From positions 30,329 through 94,328 of the forward strand of contig CAZJVS010000017.1 in NCBI GenBank assembly GCA_964549445.1: a stretch of DNA of 64,000 nt, written 5' to 3'. This document shows, in pieces, positions 11,425 through 19,759 of the stretch (position 1 is its first letter; the number at the start of each line of letters is the position of its first letter). The stretch is from SpSt-539 sp964549445. GTDB lineage: Bacteria; Planctomycetota; Phycisphaerae; UBA1845; UTPLA1. A program made the position numbers and the translations under genes. The notes below the pieces were generated by a model. It saw only the letters and a list, made by a program, of their open reading frames with translations, was not told the origin of the DNA and made no database searches.

Positions 11425-11595
11425 TCAACCGCCGGCCGGAGGAAAGACCGTTCCGTACAGGTCGAGCAGCCGGTAGATAATGAATGCCACCGCGCCGACA
11501 AGGAACGTCCCGGCAACGATCAACAGAACGGTATAGATGTCGTTCTGCGGTCGACGTCGGACCTGTGATCCGGGTGGTGTGGGGGGTGTTGCCAT
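11425..11595 (-). CDS. 56-aa single-span membrane protein
   Basis: A short gene found by direct translation. It starts at ATG 11595, only 4 bp after the stop of the upstream coiled-coil gene, and ends with TGA at 11425. The product has a basic, proline-rich N-terminus (MATPPTPPGSQVRRRPQND), one membrane helix (IYTVLLIVAGTFLVGAVAFI) and a short tail ending PPAGG. By the positive-inside rule the N-terminus is cytoplasmic. It lies between the coiled-coil/barrel gene and mreB on one strand. No known family recognised; far too small to be MreD (about 160 aa, several spans). Confidence 0.7.
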   Translation of the reverse strand: MATPPTPPGSQVRRRPQNDIYTVLLIVAGTFLVGAVAFIIYRLLDLYGTVFPPAGG

Positions 11596-11599
11596 AGGG

Positions 11600-12505
11600 T
11601 TACGGCCTCATGGCCAGGCTGGCCTCGTCAGTCGCCTGATCGCCACGCTGGATCTCGCCGGTTGTCTGCGAAAGCGTCCCGGCCGCCTCGGTCGCCTCAA
11701 CGCGGGTGATCTCGAGGGTGCCGACATACTTCGAATTCGCCCCATTTCCGCGATAGACCACAAATCGCATGCCGGGCGCGACGCCATCCGCCGCCCCGAC
11801 GCTGACCCCGGCCACGTTGCCCCGCACCGTCGTGATCGTTCCTCGAATCGGGGCTGTCACGGCGCCCGACGGCTGTACCGACGGCTGGAATGCCTCCACC
11901 ACCGCCGAGGGCCCGCCCGTCGCCGGCGCCGCCGATGCGCCCGCCCCGGACGGTGTCCGATAGGCCGACGAATCCCCGCCGCCAAGCTGCTGCTGCAGGG
12001 CTCGGACTTGGGTATTCGCCATGGCGAGCGCCGTCGTCAGCTCCTTGACACGGTCGTTCAGATCGATGTTCCGCCGCTCCAACTCCGCGTTCCGCGTCGA
12101 GAGCTTGCGGTTGAACTCCTGCTCCCGGTTGAACTGCGAACCGACCAGACTGAGCTGTTCATTCAGTCCGGTCAGGTTGGACGTCATGGCCGCACTCTGA
12201 TTCTGCGCCTGGCCCAACTCGACCGACTTCGCATCCAGGTCCTGCTTCACCTGCAACACGTCCGTCTGCAGCTTCTGAAGGTCTGCCGACATCTTCCGGA
12301 TCTTGTCCAGATCCTGCTCGTGCGTCAGTTTCGCCTGGATGACCGCAGTCCGCTCCGCGGCCTGTGCCGCCAAAGCTGCCGCCTTCCAGTCCTCGGCCGA
12401 CTTCTTCCAGCTCTGGCCCATGCTGTTGGCGGCGATGGAAAGCGTGGAGAGCGCGATCGACAGAATTGCAACGACGATCAAAAAGACCTTGGTCAGGATG
12501 CTCAC
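11600..12505 (-). CDS. membrane-anchored coiled-coil protein with C-terminal barrel-like module (MreC-like layout)
   Basis: 301 aa: a membrane anchor at residues about 5-25, a long coiled coil (about 35-175, rich in Q/E/K/L heptads), a Gly/Ala/Pro linker (175-218), and a C-terminal beta module (about 220-292) with the motif VSVGAADGVAPGMRFVVYRG followed by YVGTLEITRVE. That order (span, coiled coil, beta domain with DGVxxGM) is the layout of MreC, but I cannot claim homology by eye. The same module occurs in the genes at 13060 and 39978. Operon-like with the 56-aa protein and mreB downstream. Periplasmic location is inferred from the anchor. Confidence 0.75.
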   Translation of the reverse strand: MSILTKVFLIVVAILSIALSTLSIAANSMGQSWKKSAEDWKAAALAAQAAERTAVIQAKLTHEQDLDKIRKMSADLQKLQTDVLQVKQDLDAKSVELGQAQNQSAAMTSNLTGLNEQLSLVGSQFNREQEFNRKLSTRNAELERRNIDLNDRVKELTTALAMANTQVRALQQQLGGGDSSAYRTPSGAGASAAPATGGPSAVVEAFQPSVQPSGAVTAPIRGTITTVRGNVAGVSVGAADGVAPGMRFVVYRGNGANSKYVGTLEITRVEATEAAGTLSQTTGEIQRGDQATDEASLAMRP

Positions 12506-13059
12506 GCGAATTCTCCTGGCATCAGACCCGAGTCAGGCGGGACGCCGAACCGCGAGTTCGCGGGCGGCCGATCACTTGAAACTTCGAGCCTTAATTCCCA
12601 AGCCCCGTCGGACCTTGCAGTCTGTAGGCGGTCCGAGGCAGGATCGCTGGTTGGCACGCGGGCACCGCCCGCATGGATTGACTGAGCGAAGTATGCCAAA
12701 AGGCACCCTTAACTTCAAGCAAATTCTGCGCCTGCGTCGCGAGGCGTCGCCGTCGTGTCCGACCGGCGCTCTGCTTTATCGGCCGCGCTTCACAGCCGAT
12801 TCAACAAACTTCGATCCTGCGGTGCCCTCGACGTATCTTAGCTCGCGTCGAATTCGCGCGGCCGCGCGACATTTGTCCTGCCTCTTCTGATTTCGACTCC
12901 GGCTTCTTGACATAACTACCATGTTCTAACTACACTTACGGCCGATCGACGACGCCGACCGATTTTGTCGCGTCGTCACCCGGCCCACCGTACGTTCGGC
13001 CGCCCCCATGGCCGATATATCGCGGAAGCGGTTACCCACCCGCCTCAGGAGCTGTCTCT
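12506..13059. other. 554-bp divergent intergenic region
   Basis: Gene-free stretch between the minus-strand coiled-coil gene and the plus-strand propeller gene. It is locally more AT-rich around 12880-12940, where a plausible plus-strand promoter lies. No convincing coding potential on either strand and no structured RNA recognised. It should carry promoters for both flanking units. Confidence 0.5.
12907..12936 (+). promoter_or_regulatory. candidate sigma-70-type promoter for the propeller gene
   Basis: TTGACA at 12907-12912, an 18-bp spacer, then TACACT at 12931-12936, in an AT-richer pocket about 125 bp upstream of the ATG at 13060. The -35 is perfect and the -10 matches four of six consensus positions. 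Assignment is by sequence only. Confidence 0.4.
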
Positions 13060-14910
13060 ATGACTCTCAAGTCCCTCGTCGCATCGATCGTTTTCGTCGC
13101 GGCTGCATCCGCGACGCACGCCGCCGACCTCATCGATCGACAGCTCTTCGATCAGCTCGACTTGCAGCTCTACTGGCAGGCCCAGGCGCCGCTTGAATCT
13201 GGCGACCTCGTTCGCCGCGTCGTCGCACTCGATGACAACATCTATTTGATGACCGAATCAAACCGCGCCATCGCAATTCATGCGCCCACCGGCATCGTAC
13301 GCTGGTCGCGCGAAATCGCCCCGCCCGGCCAGACCGTCCGCGGACCGACCCACTCGAAAACCTACGCCGTCTTCACCACGATCACGAGCGTACGGCTCTT
13401 CGACCGCCGCTCCGGTCTTCTCGCGGGCGAGCCGCGCAAGGTCCGCGGCTACATCATCGAAGTCCGCGGCGATAACTGCGATCTCAACGTCGGCGATCTG
13501 CACGGCGTAGCCCCCGGCGACGTCCTTGATGTCTTCCGCGGCGACCTCGCCGGCACCGGGGCGAAGCCCATCGCACGGATCAAGCTCACGGCCGTCCGCG
13601 ACCGCGACAGCACCGGCCGGTTCGTCGAGGTCCAGCAAACCAGTCCGCCCCGCGCCGGCGATCACATCGCCGCCGACTTGCGGCTTCCCATCGAAGAGCT
13701 GAGCGTCCCCTACTCGCCCAGCTCGGCGGCCGTCAGCGACGGCGAGAACGTCTACTTCGGCGCCGCCAATCAGCGCTTCTACGCCCTCAGCATCCGCTAC
13801 GGCTACCGCATGTGGGAGCTGATGACGCCCCGCACGGTCACCGCCACCCCAGTGCTCGATGGCGACGACCTCTACATCGCCGGCCGCGATGGATCCATCA
13901 ACAAGATCGCCGCCAAGGAACGCTCGCGTGTCTGGCCGGCCGCTTTCCGCACCGAAGGTCCGATCTTCGCCACGCCGACCGCCACAAAGGACCGCGTCTA
14001 CGTCGCGAGCACCGACCGTTCCATCTACGCCCTCGACGCCCGCACCGGCAACCGCCGCTGGCGCGAGCGATTTGACGTCGAACTCCTCGATTCCCCCGTC
14101 GCCAGCGGCGATCTCGTCTATCAATACGTCCCGCGCGCCGGCGTTGTCGCCCTGTCCATCGAGGACGGCGCCGAGCGCTGGCGGACGAGTACCGGCTTGC
14201 GCATGCTCACCCAGATCGGCGAATTCGCTTACGTGCACGCCGGCGTCCGCGAAGACAACAGCGAGGCCTCCATCGCCACCGCCGTCACGCGACACGATGT
14301 CGCCACCGGTGAGCCGCGCGGCCTGATCGACATGTCCAGCATTCCGTTCGTCACCGCTACGGCCAAACCCGCTGCGATCTTTTGCGTCGATCGACTCGGC
14401 CGCGTCCTCTGCGCCCGCTCCGCAAGCGAGCCCCACCTCAAACCCGCCGAGCTGGCCGACGCTCTGCGCAGCGATGCCGCGGCCGCCGCTATTGCCGACG
14501 TCGATAAGCGGCTGGCCGCCGAGCGAAAGGCAAAGCTCCAGCAGGCCGCCCGCCGCGCCGGCATCGACCCGTTCGCCAGCCGCAGCACCACGCCTCCGGC
14601 GGCCGGACCTGGGCTCGTGCCTCCAACCCCCACCAGCGGCCCCGCCGCAAGGCCGGCCACAACCGGAACTGCCGGTCAACCCGAAACCACCGAACCCGCC
14701 GAGGGCGATGCCGAAAAACCGGCCGCCGATGAGCCCGCCGGTGAAGAGGGTGAATCCGGCGACAAGCCGGAGGCCGACGAAGGCGGCGACAAGGAAAAAC
14801 CGGCCGCCGAAGAAGGCAGCGACGAGAAGCCCGCCGACGAAGGCGACGAGTCCAAGCCGGACGACGAGAAACCGTCCGACGACGACAAGCCCGCCGACGA
14901 CGGCCGCTGA
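13060..14910 (+). CDS. exported PQQ/WD40-like beta-propeller protein with embedded DGVxxG-type module and acidic tail
   Basis: 616 aa. Residues 1-21 are a Sec signal ending THAA. The body is a PQQ-type (outer-membrane assembly BamB-like) propeller with repeated blades such as NVYFGAANQRFYALSIRYGYRMWE, DDLYIAGRDGSINKIAAK and DRVYVASTDRSIYALDARTGNRRWRE. Residues about 127-207 insert a separate module (VRGYIIEVRGDNCDLNVGDLHGVAPGDVLDVFRGD) equivalent to the C-terminal module of the divergent neighbour. The last about 110 residues are low-complexity Pro/Ala/Glu/Asp/Lys, probably disordered. Likely a periplasmic scaffold; enzyme activity is not evident. SD-like GGAG lies shortly before the ATG. Confidence 0.85.
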   Translation: MTLKSLVASIVFVAAASATHAADLIDRQLFDQLDLQLYWQAQAPLESGDLVRRVVALDDNIYLMTESNRAIAIHAPTGIVRWSREIAPPGQTVRGPTHSKTYAVFTTITSVRLFDRRSGLLAGEPRKVRGYIIEVRGDNCDLNVGDLHGVAPGDVLDVFRGDLAGTGAKPIARIKLTAVRDRDSTGRFVEVQQTSPPRAGDHIAADLRLPIEELSVPYSPSSAAVSDGENVYFGAANQRFYALSIRYGYRMWELMTPRTVTATPVLDGDDLYIAGRDGSINKIAAKERSRVWPAAFRTEGPIFATPTATKDRVYVASTDRSIYALDARTGNRRWRERFDVELLDSPVASGDLVYQYVPRAGVVALSIEDGAERWRTSTGLRMLTQIGEFAYVHAGVREDNSEASIATAVTRHDVATGEPRGLIDMSSIPFVTATAKPAAIFCVDRLGRVLCARSASEPHLKPAELADALRSDAAAAAIADVDKRLAAERKAKLQQAARRAGIDPFASRSTTPPAAGPGLVPPTPTSGPAARPATTGTAGQPETTEPAEGDAEKPAADEPAGEEGESGDKPEADEGGDKEKPAAEEGSDEKPADEGDESKPDDEKPSDDDKPADDGR

Positions 14911-14956
14911 CCGCCAGCTGTTCGCACCCGGGCCATTCCCGCTATAGTCTCGCGCG

Positions 14957-16627
14957 ATGGCCGATCGCAAGATCAAACGCGCGCTGATCGCAGTCTACAA
15001 CAAGACCGGCATCGTCGAGTTCGCGCGCACGATGGTCGATGAGTTCGGAATCGAGATTATCTCAACCGGCGGCACCGCCAAGACGCTCAAAGACGCCGGC
15101 ATCCCCGTCACGCTCGTCGAGCAGGTCACCGGCTTCCCCGAAATGCTCGACGGCCGCGTCAAAACGCTCCACCCCAAGATCCACGCCGCCATCCTCGCCG
15201 ACCGCGACAACCCCGAGCACATGCGCCAACTCGCCGAACACAAGATCGACCCGATCGACATGGTCGTCGTCAACCTCTACCCCTTTGAAAAAACAGTCGC
15301 CGACCCCAACTGCAAATTCGAAGAAGCGATCGAAATGATCGACATCGGCGGCCCATGCCTACTCCGCGCGGCGGCAAAGAATCACAAACACGTCGTCGTG
15401 GTCCGATCACCCAGCGACTATGGCAGCATTCTTCGGCAGCTTCGTGGAGATACGACAATTCGATCGCTGGAATCCGAGAAAAGAGATGCCGCCTTCTTCG
15501 CATTCTCGACAACGGCGGAGTACGACGCGGCAGTCTGGGAATGGCTGGGGGAATGCCGAGTCGGTAGCAAACCGACTTACTTCGCCAAATGGTATTTCAG
15601 GGAAGCGGCGCTACGGTATGGCGAGAATCCGCATCAAGATGCCAGCGTTCTTTCGTACTGGAATGATGGGATCTGGCCAAACCTCATTCAGAGCATTGTC
15701 CCATCTGACCGCCCGGGCGATTATCAGGACCATGAGAAGTTCTCGCTTAACAACTATGTCGACGCCGACGCAGCGTTCAGCCTCTGCGCGGACGTAGCAC
15801 GCGGGCTGGCGGAGACACCGACGTGTGTCTTCGTGAAGCACACCAATGCCTGTGGTGTAGGACTCCATTCGAGTCCGATTGAGGCATACCGCCGTGCATA
15901 TTCCGGCGACCCCAATGCCGCGATGGGCGGAATTCTGGCTGTCAATTTCGCGGTCGACGCCGTCTTTGCATCGACCGTCATGACGACATTCGATCGATTC
16001 GGAAAGGAACTCGGAGCCGGGGGGTTTTTTCTCGAAGTGTTCTTAGCACCATCATTTGATGAATTGGCCTTGAAGAATATTCGAGAACTCAAGAAGTGGG
16101 GTGAGGGAGTGCGGCTCCTTGCGGTCGACGCCATGACAAGCGAGCCCGATGATCACGTACTTCAATATCGATCGATCACGGGCGGCATCTTGGAGCAATC
16201 CCACGACCTTCTCGCCCTCAACGAAGACCAGTGGAAAGTTGTCACCAGGCGCCAACCCACCGACGCCGAACTCGCCGACCTCCGCCTCGCCTGGCTCATC
16301 GCCAAGCACACCAAGTCCAACGCCATCTCCATCTGCAAGGACAGCATGCTCATCGGCAACGGCGCCGGCCAGATGAGCCGCGTCATGAGTTGCCGGCTCG
16401 CCACCTGGCTCGCGAAGGAAAACGGCCACGCCGACAAGCTCCCCGGCTCCGCCGCTGCCTCCGACGCCTTCTTCCCCTTCCGCGACGGACCCGACCTGCT
16501 CATCGCTGCGGGAGTTTCCGCAATCATCCAGCCCGGCGGCTCCAAGCGCGACGCCGAAACCATCGCCGCATGCGACGAAAAGGGCGTCGCCATGATCTTT
16601 ACCGGCACCCGCCATTTCAAACACTGA
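14957..16627 (+). CDS. purH: bifunctional AICAR transformylase / IMP cyclohydrolase
   Basis: Catalyses the last two steps of de novo IMP synthesis. 556 aa, slightly longer than typical (about 520). The N-terminal IMP cyclohydrolase domain opens RALIAVYNKTGIVEFAR with ISTGGTAKTL and GRVKTLHPKIHAAIL; the transformylase domain has RYGENPHQ, the catalytic KHTNACGVG and, near the end, SDAFFPFRDGPD. The middle of the gene (about 15360-16200) abandons the strong C-ending codon preference of both ends although the frame stays intact and motifs are present, which suggests mosaic origin. Stand-alone transcription unit. Confidence 0.97.
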   Translation: MADRKIKRALIAVYNKTGIVEFARTMVDEFGIEIISTGGTAKTLKDAGIPVTLVEQVTGFPEMLDGRVKTLHPKIHAAILADRDNPEHMRQLAEHKIDPIDMVVVNLYPFEKTVADPNCKFEEAIEMIDIGGPCLLRAAAKNHKHVVVVRSPSDYGSILRQLRGDTTIRSLESEKRDAAFFAFSTTAEYDAAVWEWLGECRVGSKPTYFAKWYFREAALRYGENPHQDASVLSYWNDGIWPNLIQSIVPSDRPGDYQDHEKFSLNNYVDADAAFSLCADVARGLAETPTCVFVKHTNACGVGLHSSPIEAYRRAYSGDPNAAMGGILAVNFAVDAVFASTVMTTFDRFGKELGAGGFFLEVFLAPSFDELALKNIRELKKWGEGVRLLAVDAMTSEPDDHVLQYRSITGGILEQSHDLLALNEDQWKVVTRRQPTDAELADLRLAWLIAKHTKSNAISICKDSMLIGNGAGQMSRVMSCRLATWLAKENGHADKLPGSAAASDAFFPFRDGPDLLIAAGVSAIIQPGGSKRDAETIAACDEKGVAMIFTGTRHFKH

Positions 16628-16733
16628 GTGGCACGCTAAGTGCTGGGCATCCCGGTAGTGAGAGCGCCCGCGCGAACCGCGCAGGCGCATTCCGCCGCGC
16701 GCCCCAACGGTGGGCAGAAAGCGGGGTTCGGCC

Positions 16734-17090
16734 ATGAAGCCCCTTCGCGAACGCGTCGAAGATCACGTCCGAGCGACGATCTGCCGCGCTTGCATATACG
16801 AGAAAGCCGATGGTGGCTGCAACCTCGAACGAATGCCCTGCCCGATCCTGAGCCGGGTCGACAAGATCATCGAGGTCGTCAAGTCGATCGACAGCAACCT
16901 CATGGCTCCCTACGTCCGGAAGCTCCGCGAGGTCGTTTGCAGCGAGTGCGGCATGCAGGACAAGGAGGGCCGCTGCGAAATGCGAATCCACTCCGACTGC
17001 ACCCTCGACAACTACTTCGTCCTGCTCGTCGATCTGGTCGATCAGGAGCTCGCCCGCGAGCGGGCCGCGGCCGGTCCGCCGCCGGCATAA
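16734..17090 (+). CDS. small protein with duplicated Cys4 motif
   Basis: 118 aa from ATG 16734 (an in-frame GTG at 16710 is possible). It holds two copies of a four-cysteine unit: CRACIYEKADGGCNLERMPC (CX2CX8CX6C) and CSECGMQDKEGRCEMRIHSDC (CX2CX8CX7C), each followed by a hydrophobic/acidic helix (VDKIIEVVKSID; YFVLLVDLVDQE). This is an internal duplication. The cysteines could hold zinc or an iron-sulphur cluster; I do not recognise the family. Soluble, no signal peptide. Convergent with the next gene, 3 bp between stops. Confidence 0.8.
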   Translation: MKPLRERVEDHVRATICRACIYEKADGGCNLERMPCPILSRVDKIIEVVKSIDSNLMAPYVRKLREVVCSECGMQDKEGRCEMRIHSDCTLDNYFVLLVDLVDQELARERAAAGPPPA

Positions 17091-17093
17091 GCA

Positions 17094-17750
17094 TCACTCG
17101 GTCAACACCCCCGTCGCCCACGTGCTCGGATCGCACCACCAGTTCAACTCATCCCCCACCGTCAGCGGCTGCTTCCCCAGTTCCCGATCCTCGATCGTAT
17201 AGAAAAACCCGATCCGCGAATGCTCGATCGGGTCGTACCCCACCAGCACGTTCGCCGGAATCAGCGCCTCGATCGAATAGCCCCTCGCCATGACCTCCGA
17301 CGCCACCGGAATCGCCCCCGCCTTCGGCAGCGGCGCATCGGCCTTCGCCCGCGCGACAAACGCCCCGCCCGCCGCCGCCTGCTTCCCGCCCGGCCCGCCT
17401 CCCGCCGGCAGGAAGTAGAAATGCTGGCAATAGCGCGTCGCACGGCGGATGTCGCGCGTATCGCGCATGTCCGTCATGACCCGCACGTGATCGCTATGCC
17501 GAAACTGCACCGGATCACCCTTCGGCGGCTGGCGCTTCCCGCTCACCCGCGCCGCCACCAGCAGCCCGTCCGCATGCCACGCCGCAAACACCTCCCCAAA
17601 CCCCGGCTGCCCGTCGAGCCGATGAAGCTCCGGCAGCCGATAGCGTTCGTCCCACTTGCCAAGCTTGCCGTTGATATCAATCGGCCCCGCCCACTTGTGA
17701 ATGGGGAATTCGAATCGAAACAGAAACCGGTTGGGAATGAGTTGGCTCAT
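17094..17750 (-). CDS. CBM9-like (carbohydrate-binding/DOMON-type) domain protein
   Basis: 218 aa, no signal peptide. The sequence follows the CBM9-like pattern seen in proteins with a single immunoglobulin-like ligand-binding fold: DINGKLGKWDERYRLPEL (the W-D-E entry strand), FAAWHADGLLVAARVSGK, DHVRVMTDMRDTRDI with its paired acidic residues, GYSIEALIPANVL, and a C-terminal RIGFFYTIEDRE followed by WWCDPSTWATGVL. Ligand unknown. Located 31 bp downstream of the permease gene on the same strand, so it may belong to the efflux operon's transcript. A function beyond binding is not visible. Confidence 0.75.
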   Translation of the reverse strand: MSQLIPNRFLFRFEFPIHKWAGPIDINGKLGKWDERYRLPELHRLDGQPGFGEVFAAWHADGLLVAARVSGKRQPPKGDPVQFRHSDHVRVMTDMRDTRDIRRATRYCQHFYFLPAGGGPGGKQAAAGGAFVARAKADAPLPKAGAIPVASEVMARGYSIEALIPANVLVGYDPIEHSRIGFFYTIEDRELGKQPLTVGDELNWWCDPSTWATGVLTE

Positions 17751-17780
17751 GGACCACGACGCCGTCGAGCGCGGGGAATG

Positions 17781-19010
17781 TTAGTCGTGCCGCAGCGCTT
17801 CAATCGGATTCAGCGCCGCCGCCCGCTTCGCCGGCAGCCAGCCGAACAGCACGCCGATCCCCGCCGAAAACGCGAACGACCCCGAAAGCAGCCACCACGG
17901 CATCTCGACCGTCCATCCAAACCCGCCCGCGATCACGTGCGAGTTGAAAATGCCAAGCCCGATCCCCATCAATCCGCCGAGCGCCGAAATGACGCCCGCT
18001 TCAATCAGAAACTGCCGGTTGATCGCCCCCTGTGTCGCCCCGATCGCCATCCGGATGCCGATCTCGCGCGTCCGCTCCGTAACGGCCACGAGCATGATGT
18101 TCATGATGCCAATGCCGCCGACCACGAGACTCACGCCCGCAATGCTCACCATCAGCAGGGTCATGATGTTCGACGTCTTCCGCGCCAGCTCAATCTTCTC
18201 CTTGAGCGTCACGACCTCAAAGTCGTCCTCCTCGCTCTCGTTCAGATGATGCCGCTGCCGCAGCAGCGCCCGGATCTGATCGACCGCCTCCTCGACGAGA
18301 TCATCCGACCGCGCCGAGCAGATCATTCCCGCCGGCCGGTCCACCCCCATCATCTGCCGCAGCAGCACATTCAGCGGCACGATGATCGTGTTATCCTCGT
18401 CCTGGCCGAGCGGGTTGAAACCCTTCGACGACAGCACGCCGACAACCTTCAGCGGAACATTCAACACGCGCACCGTCTCATTGATCGGATCGGCCGCCCC
18501 GAACAGTTCGCGCTTCGCCGTGTGGCCGATCAGGCACACCTTGTTGGACATGGCGATGTCGCGCGGCTCGAGGTCCCGCCCGGACTCGACGTCCCACGTT
18601 CGGATGGCGGTGTAGTTCATCCCGACGCCGGTGATCGGCGTCTTCCAGTTCGCGACGTTCGTTACGGCTTGGAAGTCAAAGCGATGCAGCGCACACGTCA
18701 TCGTGACAGCGCCGCATTCCTCCTCGACCGCCGCGGCGTCTGCCTCGGTGAGGTTGGTATAGAGACTGCCTCCGCCGCCCGACCGCGGCCCCAGCTTCGT
18801 CGACGGATTCCCTTTCACGATGATCATGTTCTTGCCCTGCCGGGCAATGTCGTGCTCGATGCTGCTCTTCGCCGCCTGCACAACGCTCACGGTGACGATC
18901 ACCGCCGCCACGCCGATGATGATGCCCAGCGCGGTCAGCAGACTGCGCGTCTTGTGACGACGCAGCTCCCGCATGGAAATCCGAAAGCACTCGATCCAGA
19001 GTGAAAACAT
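17781..19010 (-). CDS. MacB-like ABC transporter permease
   Basis: 409-aa FtsX/MacB-type permease: first span in the N-terminal part (RSLLTALGIIIGVAAVIVTVSVVQAA), a large periplasmic MacB core domain (about 60-270), then three spans starting near NIMTLLMVSIAGVSLVVGGIGIMNIMLVAV and ERTREIGIRMAIGAT, ending with the third span and PAKRAAALNPIEALRHD, all typical of the family. It is the last gene of an adaptor-ATPase-permease operon (21043 to 17781) and works with the next two genes as a tripartite-type efflux or lipoprotein/toxin exporter. Permease and ATPase are separate here, unlike fused MacB. Confidence 0.93.
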   Translation of the reverse strand: MFSLWIECFRISMRELRRHKTRSLLTALGIIIGVAAVIVTVSVVQAAKSSIEHDIARQGKNMIIVKGNPSTKLGPRSGGGGSLYTNLTEADAAAVEEECGAVTMTCALHRFDFQAVTNVANWKTPITGVGMNYTAIRTWDVESGRDLEPRDIAMSNKVCLIGHTAKRELFGAADPINETVRVLNVPLKVVGVLSSKGFNPLGQDEDNTIIVPLNVLLRQMMGVDRPAGMICSARSDDLVEEAVDQIRALLRQRHHLNESEEDDFEVVTLKEKIELARKTSNIMTLLMVSIAGVSLVVGGIGIMNIMLVAVTERTREIGIRMAIGATQGAINRQFLIEAGVISALGGLMGIGLGIFNSHVIAGGFGWTVEMPWWLLSGSFAFSAGIGVLFGWLPAKRAAALNPIEALRHD

Positions 19011-19017
19011 GGCTCAG

Positions 19018-19746
19018 CTATACCGCCTGCAACGCCCGGACGTTGGGTACGGGTGGCCCGCCGCACCGCGGCGTCGCCTGGTCGGCCACCACTTCGCCGT
19101 CCCGCAATACGATGACCCGCTCGGCGAACGACGCGACGCCCGGATCGTGCGTCACGAGAATGACCGTCATTTTCTCGTCCGCGTGCAGTTGCCGCACGAT
19201 CTCCATGATTTCCTGACTCGTATGCGTGTCGAGGTTACCCGTCGGCTCGTCCGCCAGCAGCACCCGCGGCGTATTGACCAGCGCCCGCGCGATCGCCACG
19301 CGCTGTTGCTGACCGCCCGAGAGCTGCCAGGGCATGTGCTCCATCCGGTCGCCCAGGCCCACGCGCTCCAGCGCCTTGGCGGCGGCCGGCGCTCGCTGCT
19401 TCATCGGCCGTCCCGAATAGACCATCGGCAGCGCCACATTCTCCAGAGCCGTGCTCCGATGCAGCAGATTGAAGTTCTGAAAGATGAATCCGATGTGTGA
19501 ATTCCGCAGCCGGGCCAGCTCATCGCGGTCGAGCGTCTCGGTCGCCCGACCATCCAGCCGGAACGACCCGTCGGTCGGCACGTCGAGGCACCCGAGGATG
19601 TTGAGCAGCGTGCTCTTGCCGGACCCGCTGGCCCCCATGATCGCGACGTAATGCCCCGTATCCATCGTCACGTTCAACCCGCGCAGCGCATGCACGCGGT
19701 TGAAGCCGGAATCGTAAATCTTGTGAAGGTTGATGAGTTCGATCAT
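19018..19746 (-). CDS. MacB/LolD-type ABC transporter ATPase
   Basis: 242-aa ATPase of the MacB/LolD/FtsE class: Walker A GASGSGKSTLLNILG, Q-loop IGFIFQNFNLL, signature LSGGQQQRVAIARAL, Walker B VLLADEPTGNLD, and H-loop VTHDPGV. Length and motif spacing are normal. It sits 7 bp upstream of the permease start and 13 bp downstream of the adaptor stop, so the three are one operon. It energises the permease at the inner membrane. Confidence 0.96.
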   Translation of the reverse strand: MIELINLHKIYDSGFNRVHALRGLNVTMDTGHYVAIMGASGSGKSTLLNILGCLDVPTDGSFRLDGRATETLDRDELARLRNSHIGFIFQNFNLLHRSTALENVALPMVYSGRPMKQRAPAAAKALERVGLGDRMEHMPWQLSGGQQQRVAIARALVNTPRVLLADEPTGNLDTHTSQEIMEIVRQLHADEKMTVILVTHDPGVASFAERVIVLRDGEVVADQATPRCGGPPVPNVRALQAV

Positions 19747-19759
19747 CTCAGGTGGCCGA

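Noticed and set aside
13258..14976. Long minus-strand open frame opposite the propeller gene
   Set aside because: Shadow of the biased coding strand; Gly-rich composition and no start signals or motifs.
17220..19004. About 594-codon plus-strand open frame opposite the efflux permease
   Set aside because: Shadow of the real minus-strand genes; the permease and CBM9-like proteins explain the region fully.
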